From: Rhodocyclaceae bacterium UBA2346
GTDB lineage: Bacteria > Pseudomonadota > Gammaproteobacteria > Burkholderiales > Rhodocyclaceae
DNA length: 34,462 bases
NCBI GenBank assembly: GCA_002344625.1
Contig: DDUE01000058.1
Coordinates: 1-34,462, forward strand
Direction: 5' to 3'
In this document: positions 25,411 to 33,511 of the stretch, piece after piece
Layout of the letters: each line of letters begins with the position of its first letter
Position numbering within the stretch: the first letter of the stretch is position 1
Notes under the pieces: generated by a model
What the model was told of the DNA's origin: nothing
Databases searched by the model: none
What the model saw: only the letters and a program-made list of their open reading frames with translations
Translations under genes and position numbers: made by a program

Positions 25411-26349
25411 ATGGAAACACGGGCGCATCACATCCTGATCGGCCTGTTCGTGGTCGGCGTCGTCACCGCCGGCATCGTCTTCGGGCTGTGGCTCGGCAAG
25501 AGCGGCAGTGACCGTGCCTTCAACGATTACGACGTCGTATTCACCGAAGGCGTGCAGGGCCTGTCGCAGGGCAGTACGGTCCAGTTCAACGGCATCCGGG
25601 TCGGCGATGTCGCGCGTCTGCGCCTCGACCCCGAGGATCCGCGTCGAGTCCGGGCGCGCATCCGGGTCGCGTCCGACACGCCGGTCACCACCACCACCGT
25701 TGCGCGTCTGGCCATGGCGGGGATCACCGGCCTCTCGACCATCCAGCTCTCCAGTGGCGAGCAGCGGGGCGCGCGGCTGGTCGCGTCCGGTGACGAGGTG
25801 CCGGTCATCGTCGCCGCGCCCTCGCCGTTTTCGCGCCTGCTGTCGGGCGGCGAGGACATGATGCTCAACGTCAATCACCTGGTGCTTGCGGCGCAGACCC
25901 TGCTCTCCGACGAAAACATCGCGACCGTCGGGCGCACGCTCGTCAATCTGGAGGCGATCTCCACGACCGTGGCCGCTCAGCGTTCCGACGTGAATCTGGC
26001 GCTGCAGTCGGTGAACAAGGCGAGCGAGCAGGCCACACGTGCGCTGGCCGAGGCCACCAAGGTGTTGAGCACCGTCAATGGGCTGCTGGATGACCAGGGC
26101 CGCGCCACCTTCGACAGTGCGCGCCACGCGATGGCGGCGCTCGAGCGCACGCTCACCTCGGTCGATACGCTGGTGGCCGACAACCGTGTCCAGCTCGATA
26201 CCAGCCTGCAGGGCATGACCGAGATGGGTCCGGCGATCCGCGAGCTGCGCAGCGTGCTCGGGTCCTTGCGGGTCATCACCCGCCGTTTCGAGGACAATCC
26301 CTCAGGCTTCCTGCTCAACCGCGAGCAAAGTACCGAGTTCAAGCCATGA
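25411..26349 (+). CDS. mlaD: MlaD-type MCE-domain lipid-transport protein
   Basis: A 312-aa inner-membrane-anchored periplasmic protein that forms the lipid channel of MCE transporters. TM anchor is about 8-28 (ILIGLFVVGVVTAGIVFGLWLG). The MCE domain is about 38-115, with EGVQGLSQGSTVQFNGIRVGDV. A long, mostly helical C-terminal part (150-300) lacks hydrophobic segments. E. coli MlaD is only 183 aa, so the extension could form a helical needle towards the outer membrane, as in other MCE proteins. GAGGAGAG upstream supports the ATG at 25411, 1 nt after the ATPase stop. Its stop overlaps the lipoprotein gene (ATGA). Confidence 0.92.
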   Translation: METRAHHILIGLFVVGVVTAGIVFGLWLGKSGSDRAFNDYDVVFTEGVQGLSQGSTVQFNGIRVGDVARLRLDPEDPRRVRARIRVASDTPVTTTTVARLAMAGITGLSTIQLSSGEQRGARLVASGDEVPVIVAAPSPFSRLLSGGEDMMLNVNHLVLAAQTLLSDENIATVGRTLVNLEAISTTVAAQRSDVNLALQSVNKASEQATRALAEATKVLSTVNGLLDDQGRATFDSARHAMAALERTLTSVDTLVADNRVQLDTSLQGMTEMGPAIRELRSVLGSLRVITRRFEDNPSGFLLNREQSTEFKP

Positions 26350-27008
26350 AAAAATCAAGACTTCCCGGCACTACGCTTGCCAGCGCAGCGGTGCTGGCGC
26401 TGGCCGCAATCGTGTCGGGCTGCTCGATCCTGCCCGGCAGTGAACGCCTGGACGTTTACGTGCTGCCGTTGCCGGCGACCGCGGTGGCCGGCAACGATGC
26501 TCCGGCGCCGGTGCCGTGGGCGCTCCGGGTCGTGACGCCGCTCGCCCCCGGGGCGATCGCTGGAAGCCGGATCGCGGTCATGCCCCAGGCGCAGCGCACC
26601 AGTGTGTACGAAGGGGTCCGCTGGAGCGAGCCAACGCCCGATCTGGTGCGCAACCGCGTGCTGGAGGCTTTTCGGGCCGATGGCCGGGTGCTGCAGTTGA
26701 GCAGCGATCAAGCCGGCCTGCATGCGGATTTCGAACTCGATGGCGATCTGGTGGCTTTCCAGAGCGAGTATCGCGACGCCGCGGTCGACGCCGTGGTACG
26801 GTTCGATGCGCGCTTGGTGGAGAACAGTTCCAACCGGATCGTGTCGGTGCGGCGCTTCGAAGCGCGCGAGCCGGTCGTGGGGGTGATGGTGCCCGAGGTG
26901 GTCGAAGCCTTCGGGCGCGCCGCGGACGTGGTCTCGGCTGCGATCGTCGCATGGACGGTCGAGCAGGGCAGCATCGCTCACGCGGGCGGCCCGGGCGCCC
27001 GGCCCTGA
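26346..27008 (+). CDS. PqiC-type ABC transport auxiliary lipoprotein
   Basis: A 220-aa lipoprotein of the ABC-type transport auxiliary family (PqiC/DUF330-like). The signal peptide ends in the lipobox IVSGC, with lipidation at Cys26. Ser at +2 predicts outer-membrane sorting, so it may dock the MCE needle at the outer membrane, as proposed for PqiC. YVLPLP and the central RIAVMPQAQRTSVYEGVRWSE fit the family. It overlaps the MCE gene by 4 nt (ATGA). No mlaC (periplasmic shuttle) gene is present, so this system seems to use the PqiC-style bridge rather than a soluble carrier; that is inference. Confidence 0.88.
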   Translation: MKKSRLPGTTLASAAVLALAAIVSGCSILPGSERLDVYVLPLPATAVAGNDAPAPVPWALRVVTPLAPGAIAGSRIAVMPQAQRTSVYEGVRWSEPTPDLVRNRVLEAFRADGRVLQLSSDQAGLHADFELDGDLVAFQSEYRDAAVDAVVRFDARLVENSSNRIVSVRRFEAREPVVGVMVPEVVEAFGRAADVVSAAIVAWTVEQGSIAHAGGPGARP

Positions 27009-27053
27009 TATCGAATGATTCAAAGAGCCCGACGGGCAAGGATGAAGACTCAG

Positions 27054-28109
27054 ATGCGCAAGTTCGTTGCAGTGATGGTGGCGCTCGGCGCGCCGCAGTT
27101 GGCCGGCGCCCAGATCTCGGATAGCTTCAGCACGTGTGCCGCGGTCGCGGACGATGCGAGCCGGCTGGCGTGTTATGACCAGGTGATGGGCAGGACAGCG
27201 GCGCCTGCACCCGCGACCGGTGGAGACGCTGCTGCGCCGGCCGGATTGCGGCCCGCAACCGCCGCGGCCGAGCCGGGCCTGCGCGTCGCGGCCGTCCCGA
27301 CGAGCGCATTGGGTCAGCGTTGGGAACTCGACCCGGGAACCGATCGCGGCACTTTCGGCTTCAGCCCGTATCGCCAGAACTACGCGGTGGTCAAGCTGAT
27401 GAACCGCTCCAACGATTACCCGTTCCGCGAGCTCGCGCCGACACAACCCTCGAACAGCCTCGAGGTAGACGACCAGGAAGTGAAATTCCAGCTCTCGTTC
27501 AAGAGCAAGCTCGCGAGCGACGTGTTCGGCACCGGCAGCAACATCTGGTTCGCCTATACCCAGCAGAGCAACTGGCAGGTCTTCAACTCCGACACCTCGC
27601 GGCCCTTCCGCGAAACCAATTACGAGCCGGAGATCATGTGGGTGACGCCGCTCGACGTGTCGCTGGGCAGCTTCAAGCTGCGTTACGCGACACTGGGCCT
27701 GAACCACCAGTCGAACGGCCGGGCCGATCCGCTCTCCCGTAGCTGGAACCGCGTGTTTGCCGAAATTGGTGGCGAGAGCGGCAACTTCGCGCTCTGGTTC
27801 AGGCCCTGGTTCCGCATCGAGGAAGACGCGGAAGACGACGACAACCCGGACATCGAAAAGTACATCGGGCGCGGCGAGATCGTCGCGGCGTATCGCCATG
27901 GAGACAACATCTTCTCGACCGTGGTGCGCAACAATTTCAGCCTGAACGAGAACAGGGGCTCGGTCACGGCGGACTGGAGCTTCCCGGTGGCGGGGAGCCT
28001 GCGGGGTTACGTGCGGGTATTCAACGGGTACGGCGAGAGCATGATCGATTACAACTGGTCGCAGACGACGCTGGGCGTGGGGATCATCCTCACCGACATG
28101 CTCTGGTAA
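27054..28109 (+). CDS. pldA: outer-membrane phospholipase A (OMPLA)
   Basis: A 351-aa beta-barrel that hydrolyses phospholipids misplaced in the outer leaflet of the outer membrane. The signal peptide is MRKFVAV...LAGA-Q (1-19). A short N-terminal module with Cys28 and Cys40 (RLACYD) precedes an Ala/Pro-rich linker (48-85). The barrel carries the catalytic triad His218, Ser220 (NHQSNGR) and Asn232 (SRSWNRVF), equivalent to E. coli H142, S144 and N156. It ends in an aromatic residue (Trp), as barrel proteins do. ATGs at 27015 and 27042 are also in frame; AAGGA at 27038-27042 and the signal peptide favour 27054. It follows the lipoprotein gene in the same apparent operon. Confidence 0.94.
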   Translation: MRKFVAVMVALGAPQLAGAQISDSFSTCAAVADDASRLACYDQVMGRTAAPAPATGGDAAAPAGLRPATAAAEPGLRVAAVPTSALGQRWELDPGTDRGTFGFSPYRQNYAVVKLMNRSNDYPFRELAPTQPSNSLEVDDQEVKFQLSFKSKLASDVFGTGSNIWFAYTQQSNWQVFNSDTSRPFRETNYEPEIMWVTPLDVSLGSFKLRYATLGLNHQSNGRADPLSRSWNRVFAEIGGESGNFALWFRPWFRIEEDAEDDDNPDIEKYIGRGEIVAAYRHGDNIFSTVVRNNFSLNENRGSVTADWSFPVAGSLRGYVRVFNGYGESMIDYNWSQTTLGVGIILTDMLW

Positions 28110-28163
28110 GCAGGCAGGCGTTCTGCCGTGCACAACGTTTTCAACTTGCGGATATCCTCGACG

Positions 28164-29204
28164 ATGCATCCAATCAAGCAGCTTTTCGCCACTTCGGCTC
28201 TCTGCTTCGCGACGCTGGGCACGCCTGCCGTTGCCGCGCCGGCGGGCGCGTACGTGGGGATTCTGCCCTGCGCCGACTGCCCCGGTCTCGAGTACCGGCT
28301 CGACCTCCTTCCTGACGGCGTGTTCCATCTGCGCATGGTTTACCGCGAGCGCGCCGGTTCGTTCTACGAGATCGGAACCTGGTCGGTCGATCAGCGCAAC
28401 ACGCTCGTGCTCAGCGGCAAGGATGAGCAGCCGCTACGCCTTTCGGTGGATGGCGATGATCGGCTCACCCTGCTCGACCGCGATGGCCAGCGGATCGAGT
28501 CCCCATTCAATTATTCGCTGTACCGGTCCGAACTGCTAAGCCCGCTGGTGCCTCGGGTCAAGCTGCGCGGGATGTTTACCCATTTCGCCGACGTGTCGAG
28601 CTTCACTGACTGCCAGACCGGCCGCAACATGCCGGTCGCGATGGAGGGCGCGCACCGCCAGCTCGAGCGTGCCTGGTCGAAAGCTCGCACGAGTCCGGGC
28701 GACGCGGTGCTGGCGAGCGTCGAGGGCCGTATCGAAAACCGGGTGAACATGGAGGGGCCGGCGCGCCCGACGCTGGTGGTCGAGCGCTTCGACGGCGTGC
28801 ATCCGGGCGAGACCTGCCCCGAGCGGCGCAAGAGCATCGGACCGGTGGCCGTGATCCCTGCTTTTGCCGGCACCCATTGGACCCTCAGCCGCCTGGGCGG
28901 CAAGCCGGTCGCGGTGACGCCCAAGCCGGCTTATCTCGTGTTCAAGAGCGAGCCCGACCCTCAGGTCTCCGGCTCGTCGGGCTGCAACCGCATTTTCGGT
29001 GGCTTCGTGCGCAGCGGCGACAGCCTGAGTTTTCCGCCGCTGGCGGGAACGCGGATGTTCTGCGAAGAGGGTATGGAGCAGGAGCACGCCCTGCATGAGG
29101 CGTTGGCCGCGACCCGCGCCCACCGGCTGGAAGGCCGGACCCTGTTGCTGCTGGATGCTGCGGGGGATGAGGTCGCCGCGTTCGAGGCGGGTAGCGCCGA
29201 CTGA
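28164..29204 (+). CDS. periplasmic NlpE-like and META-domain protein
   Basis: A 346-aa exported protein. The signal peptide ends near AVAA-P (residue 25); no lipobox is seen, unlike E. coli NlpE. The NlpE N-terminal-like domain (28-122) has the CADC motif (36-39) and YVGILP...GLEYRLDL. A middle region (130-225) has two further Cys (150, 218). A META/HslJ-like domain (235-340) has GTHWTLSRLGGKPV, SGSSGCNRIFGG and FPPLAGTRMFC, with Cys274 and Cys300 perhaps in a disulfide. NlpE proteins are linked to copper and envelope-stress signalling (Cpx). It follows pldA by 54 bp and may be the last gene of that operon. An alternative GTG start lies at 28128; 28164 fits the signal peptide better. Confidence 0.83.
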   Translation: MHPIKQLFATSALCFATLGTPAVAAPAGAYVGILPCADCPGLEYRLDLLPDGVFHLRMVYRERAGSFYEIGTWSVDQRNTLVLSGKDEQPLRLSVDGDDRLTLLDRDGQRIESPFNYSLYRSELLSPLVPRVKLRGMFTHFADVSSFTDCQTGRNMPVAMEGAHRQLERAWSKARTSPGDAVLASVEGRIENRVNMEGPARPTLVVERFDGVHPGETCPERRKSIGPVAVIPAFAGTHWTLSRLGGKPVAVTPKPAYLVFKSEPDPQVSGSSGCNRIFGGFVRSGDSLSFPPLAGTRMFCEEGMEQEHALHEALAATRAHRLEGRTLLLLDAAGDEVAAFEAGSAD

Positions 29205-29218
29205 AGGATCCGGTCCCC

Positions 29219-29236
29219 GGCCGATGCGCCTCGGCC
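29219..29236. repeat. small inverted repeat in convergent junction
   Basis: GGCCGA-TGCGCC-TCGGCC, 6-bp arms, 15 nt after the NlpE/META stop. It is the first of four hairpins in this gap. Confidence 0.4.
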
Positions 29237-29283
29237 GCCGGCTTGTGGTCAACAACATGTGAGGCCGCCCGCCCCTAGACGCC

Positions 29284-29297
29284 CGGGGAGTACCCCG
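29284..29297. repeat. small hairpin abutting the long terminator
   Basis: CGGGG-AGTA-CCCCG, 5-bp arms, sharing its last two bases with the long inverted repeat that follows. Confidence 0.4.
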
Positions 29298-29350
29298 TAA
29301 ACGGCAAATGGCCCGGTCTCGAACGATGACCGGGCCATTTGCCGTTTACG
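29296..29350. terminator. 23-bp perfect inverted repeat, bidirectional terminator
   Basis: Arms at 29296-29318 and 29328-29350 are perfect complements with a 9-nt loop (TCGAACGAT). The GC core (CCCGGTC / GACCGGG) is flanked by AAA on the left and TTT on the right in two steps, so either strand gives a stem followed by U residues. It lies between the convergent lipid operon and RND pump genes. Confidence 0.85.
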
Positions 29351-29351
29351 A

Positions 29352-29369
29352 TCCGGCCAGCAGGCCGGA
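29352..29369 (-). terminator. second hairpin downstream of the RND permease gene
   Basis: TCCGGCC-AGCA-GGCCGGA, 7-bp perfect arms, 13 nt past the pump stop codon on the minus strand and just before the long inverted repeat. No T-run. Confidence 0.5.
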
Positions 29370-29381
29370 CCGCTACTTCGG

Positions 29382-32300
29382 TCAGGTTTTCTCGGTTGGC
29401 TCCCGGATGCCGAACCAGACCACGTAGAGCGTGGGGAGGAAGATCAGCGTCAGCACCGTGGCCACGGTGAGGCCGCCCATGATCGCGATCGCCATCGGCC
29501 CCCAGAAAATGGTACCCGCGATCGGGATCATGCCCAGCACGGTCGAGATCGCGGTCAGCGTGATCGGCCTGAAGCGTGACATCGACGCGGCGATCACCGC
29601 ATCCCAGCCGTGCATGCCGTCGTTGCGGTCGGCCTCGACCTGCTCGATCAGGATCACCGCGTTACGCGCGATCATGCCGATCAGCGCGAGTATCCCGAGT
29701 ATCGCGACGAAGCCCAGCGGCCGGTTGGCGATCAGCAGCGCGCCGACAATGCCGATGAGGCCCAGCGGAATCACGCTCAACACCAGGAACATGCGGTTGA
29801 AGCTCTGCAACTGCATCATCAGGAAGGTGAGCATCATCAGCACCATCATCGGTACCACCGCGATCACCGAGGCCTGCGAATTGGCGCTTTCCTCCACCGA
29901 GCCGCCCGCGACCACGCTGTAGCCGACGGGCAGGCTGGCGTTGAAGGCGGCGACGGTCTCGGTCATCTGACCCACGACGGTGGCGGGCTGGATGTCGCCG
30001 ACCAGATCGGCCTGCACGGTCAGCGTGGGCACGCGGTCGCGGCGCCACACCAGCGGCTGCTCCTGCCCGAAGCTGAAGCTGGCGAACTGGGTGATCGGGA
30101 TGCTGCGCCCGTCCGGCAGCGGCACTTGCAGCGAACGCAGCGCCGCGAGCGAGGTGCGCACGTCGGCCTCGGCACGGGCGACCACGTCGATCAGGTAGAT
30201 GTCATCACGCAGTTGCGTGATCGGTACGCCCGAGATCGTGGTCTGGAGGGCACTCGCGAGCGCGCTCGAACTCAGTCCGAGGCGGCGTGCCTGATCCTGG
30301 TCGATATGCACATGCACGACCCGCGAAGGCTCGATCCAGTCGAAGCTGATGCTGTGCATGTTGGGGTTGTCTGCCATCAGCTTGGCGAGATCGACGGCGT
30401 AGTTGCGCACCTTCTCGACATCCGGCCCGGCCACCCGGTACTGAATCGGCCACCCCACCGGCGGCCCCAGTTCGAGCGGTGAAACCCGCGACACCGATTC
30501 GGGTAGTTCCTCGGCGAGGAACTTTACCAGCTTGGGTTCGAGGCTCAGGCGCGACTCCATGTCGTGCGCGACGACGACGAGCTGGCTGAACGCGTCGTTG
30601 GCGAGCTCGACATTGAGCGGCAGGTAGAAGCGGATCGCGCCTTGGCCGATGTAGGTGCTCCAATGGTCGACTTCCTCTTGCTCGGAGAGGAATTTTTCCA
30701 CCTTGTCGACCGCTGCTGCGCTGGTATGGATGGAGGCGTTGGCGGGCAGCGCGACATCGACCAGCAGCTCGGGCCGGTCGGAAGCGGGGAAGAACTGCCG
30801 CGGCAGCAAAGGCGTCGCCGCAAGCGCGACAGCGAACACCACGAGCGTCACGATCACGGTGAGCCAGCGCGCGCGCATCGCCGTGACCAATATGCCGCGA
30901 AACGCCTTCATCACCGGCCCCGGCCCGGCGGGTTCGCCGCCCTTGGATTCCTTGAGCGCGGCCACGCCGACCAGTGGCGAGAAGATGACCGCGACGAACC
31001 ACGATACCACCAGCGAGATCGCCACGACCGCGAAGATCGAGAAGGTGTACTCGCCCGCCGCGCTGCGCGCGAAGCCGATCGGCAGGAAGCCCGCCGCCGA
31101 GATGAAGGTGCCGGTGAGCATCGGCACCGCCAGCGTGCGATAGGCGAACGACGCCGCCTCCTTCTTGTCGTGGCCCTGCGCGATGCGGCTGGTCATCGCG
31201 TCCACGGTGGTCATCGCGTTGTCGACCAGCAACGTGAGGGCAATGATGAGCGCGCCGAGCGAGATCCGTTGCAGGTCGATGCCCGCGACCATCATCAGCG
31301 GAAAAACGATGCCGAGCGTGAGCGGAAACGACAGCGCCACCACCAGCCCCGCGCGCACCCCGAGGCTGATGAAGCTCACCGCGAGGATGATCGCGATCGA
31401 CTGCCACAGCGACAGCATGAAGTCGTTGATCGCCTCGTCGACCACCTCGGGCTGGTTGGCGACCAGTGTCGCCTCGATGCCCACCGGCAGCTCGGCGGTG
31501 ATCTCGCGCATCGCGCTCGCGATGTTCTTGCCCAGCGCGAGCACGTCGCCGCCGTCGCGCATCGCGATCGCCAGGCCGATCGAGGGTTTGCCGTTGACCC
31601 GGAACATCGGCTGGGGCGGATCGGCGAGCTCGCGCTTCACCGTGGCGATGTCGCGCAAGCGAACCAGGCGGCCGTTGCTGACGAAGTTCACGTCGAGGAT
31701 ATCTTCCTCGGAATCGAATACGCCCGAGACCCGCACCGTCAGGCGTTCCTGATCGGTGATGACGGTGCCGGCGGGGCGGACGACGTTCTGCGCCGCCAGC
31801 GCCGTGAGCAGTTGAGCCTGATTCAGTCCGAGCGCGGCGAGCTGATCGACCGAGAATTCGATGTGGACGCGCTCTTCCTGCGCGCCGATGAGGTCGATGA
31901 TCGAGACGTCGGGCACCAGCAGCAGCCGCGACCGGGCGATCTCGACCTGGTCACGCAGTTCGCGGTGGGTGAAGCCGTCGGCGTTGAAGCCGTAGATCAG
32001 GCCGAAGGTGTCGCCGAAGGAATCGTTGAAGCCCGGCCCGACGATGCCGGCCGGCAGGGTATGGCGGATGTCGGCGACGTCGCGGCGCACGCGATACCAG
32101 GTGTCTTCGACCTGCTTCGGCGAGGTGTCGCCCCGGAGGTTCACGAAGATGGTGGCGCGCCCCGGCACGGTGATGCTGCGCAGCGAATCCAGCCCGTTGG
32201 TTTCCTGCAGCTTGCGCTCCAGCCGCTCGGTGACTTGCAACAGGGTTTCGTCCATCGTCGCGCCCGGCCACGCGGCCTGCACGACCATCGTCCGGAAGGT

Positions 32301-32429
32301 GAACGGGGGATCTTCGTTGCGGCCCAGGTCACGGAACGCGATCGCGCCCGCGAGCATGGACACGATCATGATGAAGATGACAAACGAGCGGTGGCTGAGC
32401 GCCCATTCGGAAAGATTCAGGCGATTCAT
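29382..32429 (-). CDS. RND-family efflux permease
   Basis: A 1015-aa proton-driven inner-membrane pump of the AcrB superfamily, with 12 predicted TM segments and two large periplasmic loops. TM1 is near 15-32 and the TM2-6 block about 340-510. In TM4 the motif is LLVDNAMTTVD (400-410): Asp403 is kept but the second proton-relay Asp of AcrB (D408) is Asn404. The C-terminal TM block includes GALLIANRPLGFVAILGILA and RPITLTAISTVLGMIPI. The frame runs 58 codons upstream inside the adaptor gene; the ATG at 32429, overlapping the adaptor stop by 4 nt (ATGA), and MNRLNLSEWAL are the correct start. The substrate cannot be read from sequence. Confidence 0.95.
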   Translation of the reverse strand: MNRLNLSEWALSHRSFVIFIMIVSMLAGAIAFRDLGRNEDPPFTFRTMVVQAAWPGATMDETLLQVTERLERKLQETNGLDSLRSITVPGRATIFVNLRGDTSPKQVEDTWYRVRRDVADIRHTLPAGIVGPGFNDSFGDTFGLIYGFNADGFTHRELRDQVEIARSRLLLVPDVSIIDLIGAQEERVHIEFSVDQLAALGLNQAQLLTALAAQNVVRPAGTVITDQERLTVRVSGVFDSEEDILDVNFVSNGRLVRLRDIATVKRELADPPQPMFRVNGKPSIGLAIAMRDGGDVLALGKNIASAMREITAELPVGIEATLVANQPEVVDEAINDFMLSLWQSIAIILAVSFISLGVRAGLVVALSFPLTLGIVFPLMMVAGIDLQRISLGALIIALTLLVDNAMTTVDAMTSRIAQGHDKKEAASFAYRTLAVPMLTGTFISAAGFLPIGFARSAAGEYTFSIFAVVAISLVVSWFVAVIFSPLVGVAALKESKGGEPAGPGPVMKAFRGILVTAMRARWLTVIVTLVVFAVALAATPLLPRQFFPASDRPELLVDVALPANASIHTSAAAVDKVEKFLSEQEEVDHWSTYIGQGAIRFYLPLNVELANDAFSQLVVVAHDMESRLSLEPKLVKFLAEELPESVSRVSPLELGPPVGWPIQYRVAGPDVEKVRNYAVDLAKLMADNPNMHSISFDWIEPSRVVHVHIDQDQARRLGLSSSALASALQTTISGVPITQLRDDIYLIDVVARAEADVRTSLAALRSLQVPLPDGRSIPITQFASFSFGQEQPLVWRRDRVPTLTVQADLVGDIQPATVVGQMTETVAAFNASLPVGYSVVAGGSVEESANSQASVIAVVPMMVLMMLTFLMMQLQSFNRMFLVLSVIPLGLIGIVGALLIANRPLGFVAILGILALIGMIARNAVILIEQVEADRNDGMHGWDAVIAASMSRFRPITLTAISTVLGMIPIAGTIFWGPMAIAIMGGLTVATVLTLIFLPTLYVVWFGIREPTEKT

Positions 32430-33511
32430 TGGTTCGCTCCGACCAGACGCACCTGTTGACCCGGCCGGAGTGACTGCACGCCTGCGGTGACCACCACATC
32501 GCCGCTGTTCAGGCCGTCCTTCACCACCACGTCGTTGATCTGATAACCGGCGATCTCGATGTTGCGCATCGAGACGGTTTCGGTGGCCCGGTCGAGCACC
32601 CACACGGCGGGCTGCGAGTTGAACGAAGTCAACGCGTTGGCCGGGACCGTGATGATGTCTTGCGCATCGAGGCGCATCTGGGCGGTCACGACCGCGCCCA
32701 GACGCATCTCGGGCGGCGGGTTCTGCAGCGCGATGCGGATCTCGAAGGTGCCGGTCATCGGATCGGCCTGTGGCGCGATCTCGCGTACTCTGCCGAACAC
32801 CGAGATTTCGGGCGCGTCACTTAGGTGCACGGTGATCGTCGGGTACTGCGGCGGTGCCCGCAGCATGCTGGCGGGCACATGCACCACGGCGTCGATGCCT
32901 TCGGTGGGACGCGCGACGCGCACGACCATCTGGCCCGCCTGCACGACTTCGCCGGGCTCGGCGCCACGTGCGGTCACGGTGCCATGGACGTTGGCGACCA
33001 GCCTGGTGAAGCCGACGCGATCGCGCGCGATCTGCAGTTGGGCGCGAGCGCTTTCGACCGCGGCGGTGGATGAGTTCAGCGCTTCCTGCGCTTCGTCGTA
33101 CAGGCCGCGGGTGGTGAAGCCGTCCTTGAGCAGCGTCGATTGGCGTTGATAGGCGCCGCGCGCCTGCACCTGGCGTCCGAGGGCGGCATCGAGCGCGGCG
33201 CGGGCCGAGATCTCGGCGTTGGTTTCATCTTGCGCGTCGAGGTTCGCGATCGGGGTGCCGGGCTTGACGATGTCACCGACATTGACATGGCGGGCGACCA
33301 TGCGCCCGCCGATGCGGAAGGCCACGGCGGCTTCGTTTTCGGCCGCAAGGCGTCCGCTCAGGCTGACCGGAGCCGGTTCGACACCGCGCGTCACGACCAC
33401 GGCGCGCACCGGCCGGATGTCGACGACCTCTACCGGCGCTTCCTGTTGGCACGCGGACAGGGTCAACAGCGAGGCGGTGCCGATGAAAAGAAATTTTCCC
33501 GCATCGCGCAT
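32426..33511 (-). CDS. RND efflux periplasmic adaptor lipoprotein
   Basis: A 361-aa membrane-fusion protein linking an RND permease to an outer-membrane channel. The signal peptide has the lipobox LTLSAC, with Cys21 lipidated. A biotinyl-lipoyl half-motif lies near GRMVARHVNVGDIVKPGTPI, followed by an alpha-hairpin (about 100-175) and the second lipoyl half (VHGTVTARGAEPGEVVQAGQ). Beta-barrel and membrane-proximal domains end at LRPGQQVRLVG. Starts are ambiguous: in-frame ATG at 33568 has a modest AAGAG ribosome site but would give a 40-residue leader, while 33511 gives a normal lipoprotein signal and is chosen. No local TetR-type repressor is seen, so control probably acts from elsewhere. 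Confidence 0.92.
   Translation of the reverse strand: MRDAGKFLFIGTASLLTLSACQQEAPVEVVDIRPVRAVVVTRGVEPAPVSLSGRLAAENEAAVAFRIGGRMVARHVNVGDIVKPGTPIANLDAQDETNAEISARAALDAALGRQVQARGAYQRQSTLLKDGFTTRGLYDEAQEALNSSTAAVESARAQLQIARDRVGFTRLVANVHGTVTARGAEPGEVVQAGQMVVRVARPTEGIDAVVHVPASMLRAPPQYPTITVHLSDAPEISVFGRVREIAPQADPMTGTFEIRIALQNPPPEMRLGAVVTAQMRLDAQDIITVPANALTSFNSQPAVWVLDRATETVSMRNIEIAGYQINDVVVKDGLNSGDVVVTAGVQSLRPGQQVRLVGANQ

Noticed and set aside
30564..32459. 631-codon frame antisense to the RND permease gene
   Set aside because: Low-complexity Arg/Asp/His composition, no domain, and opposite a clear pump gene.
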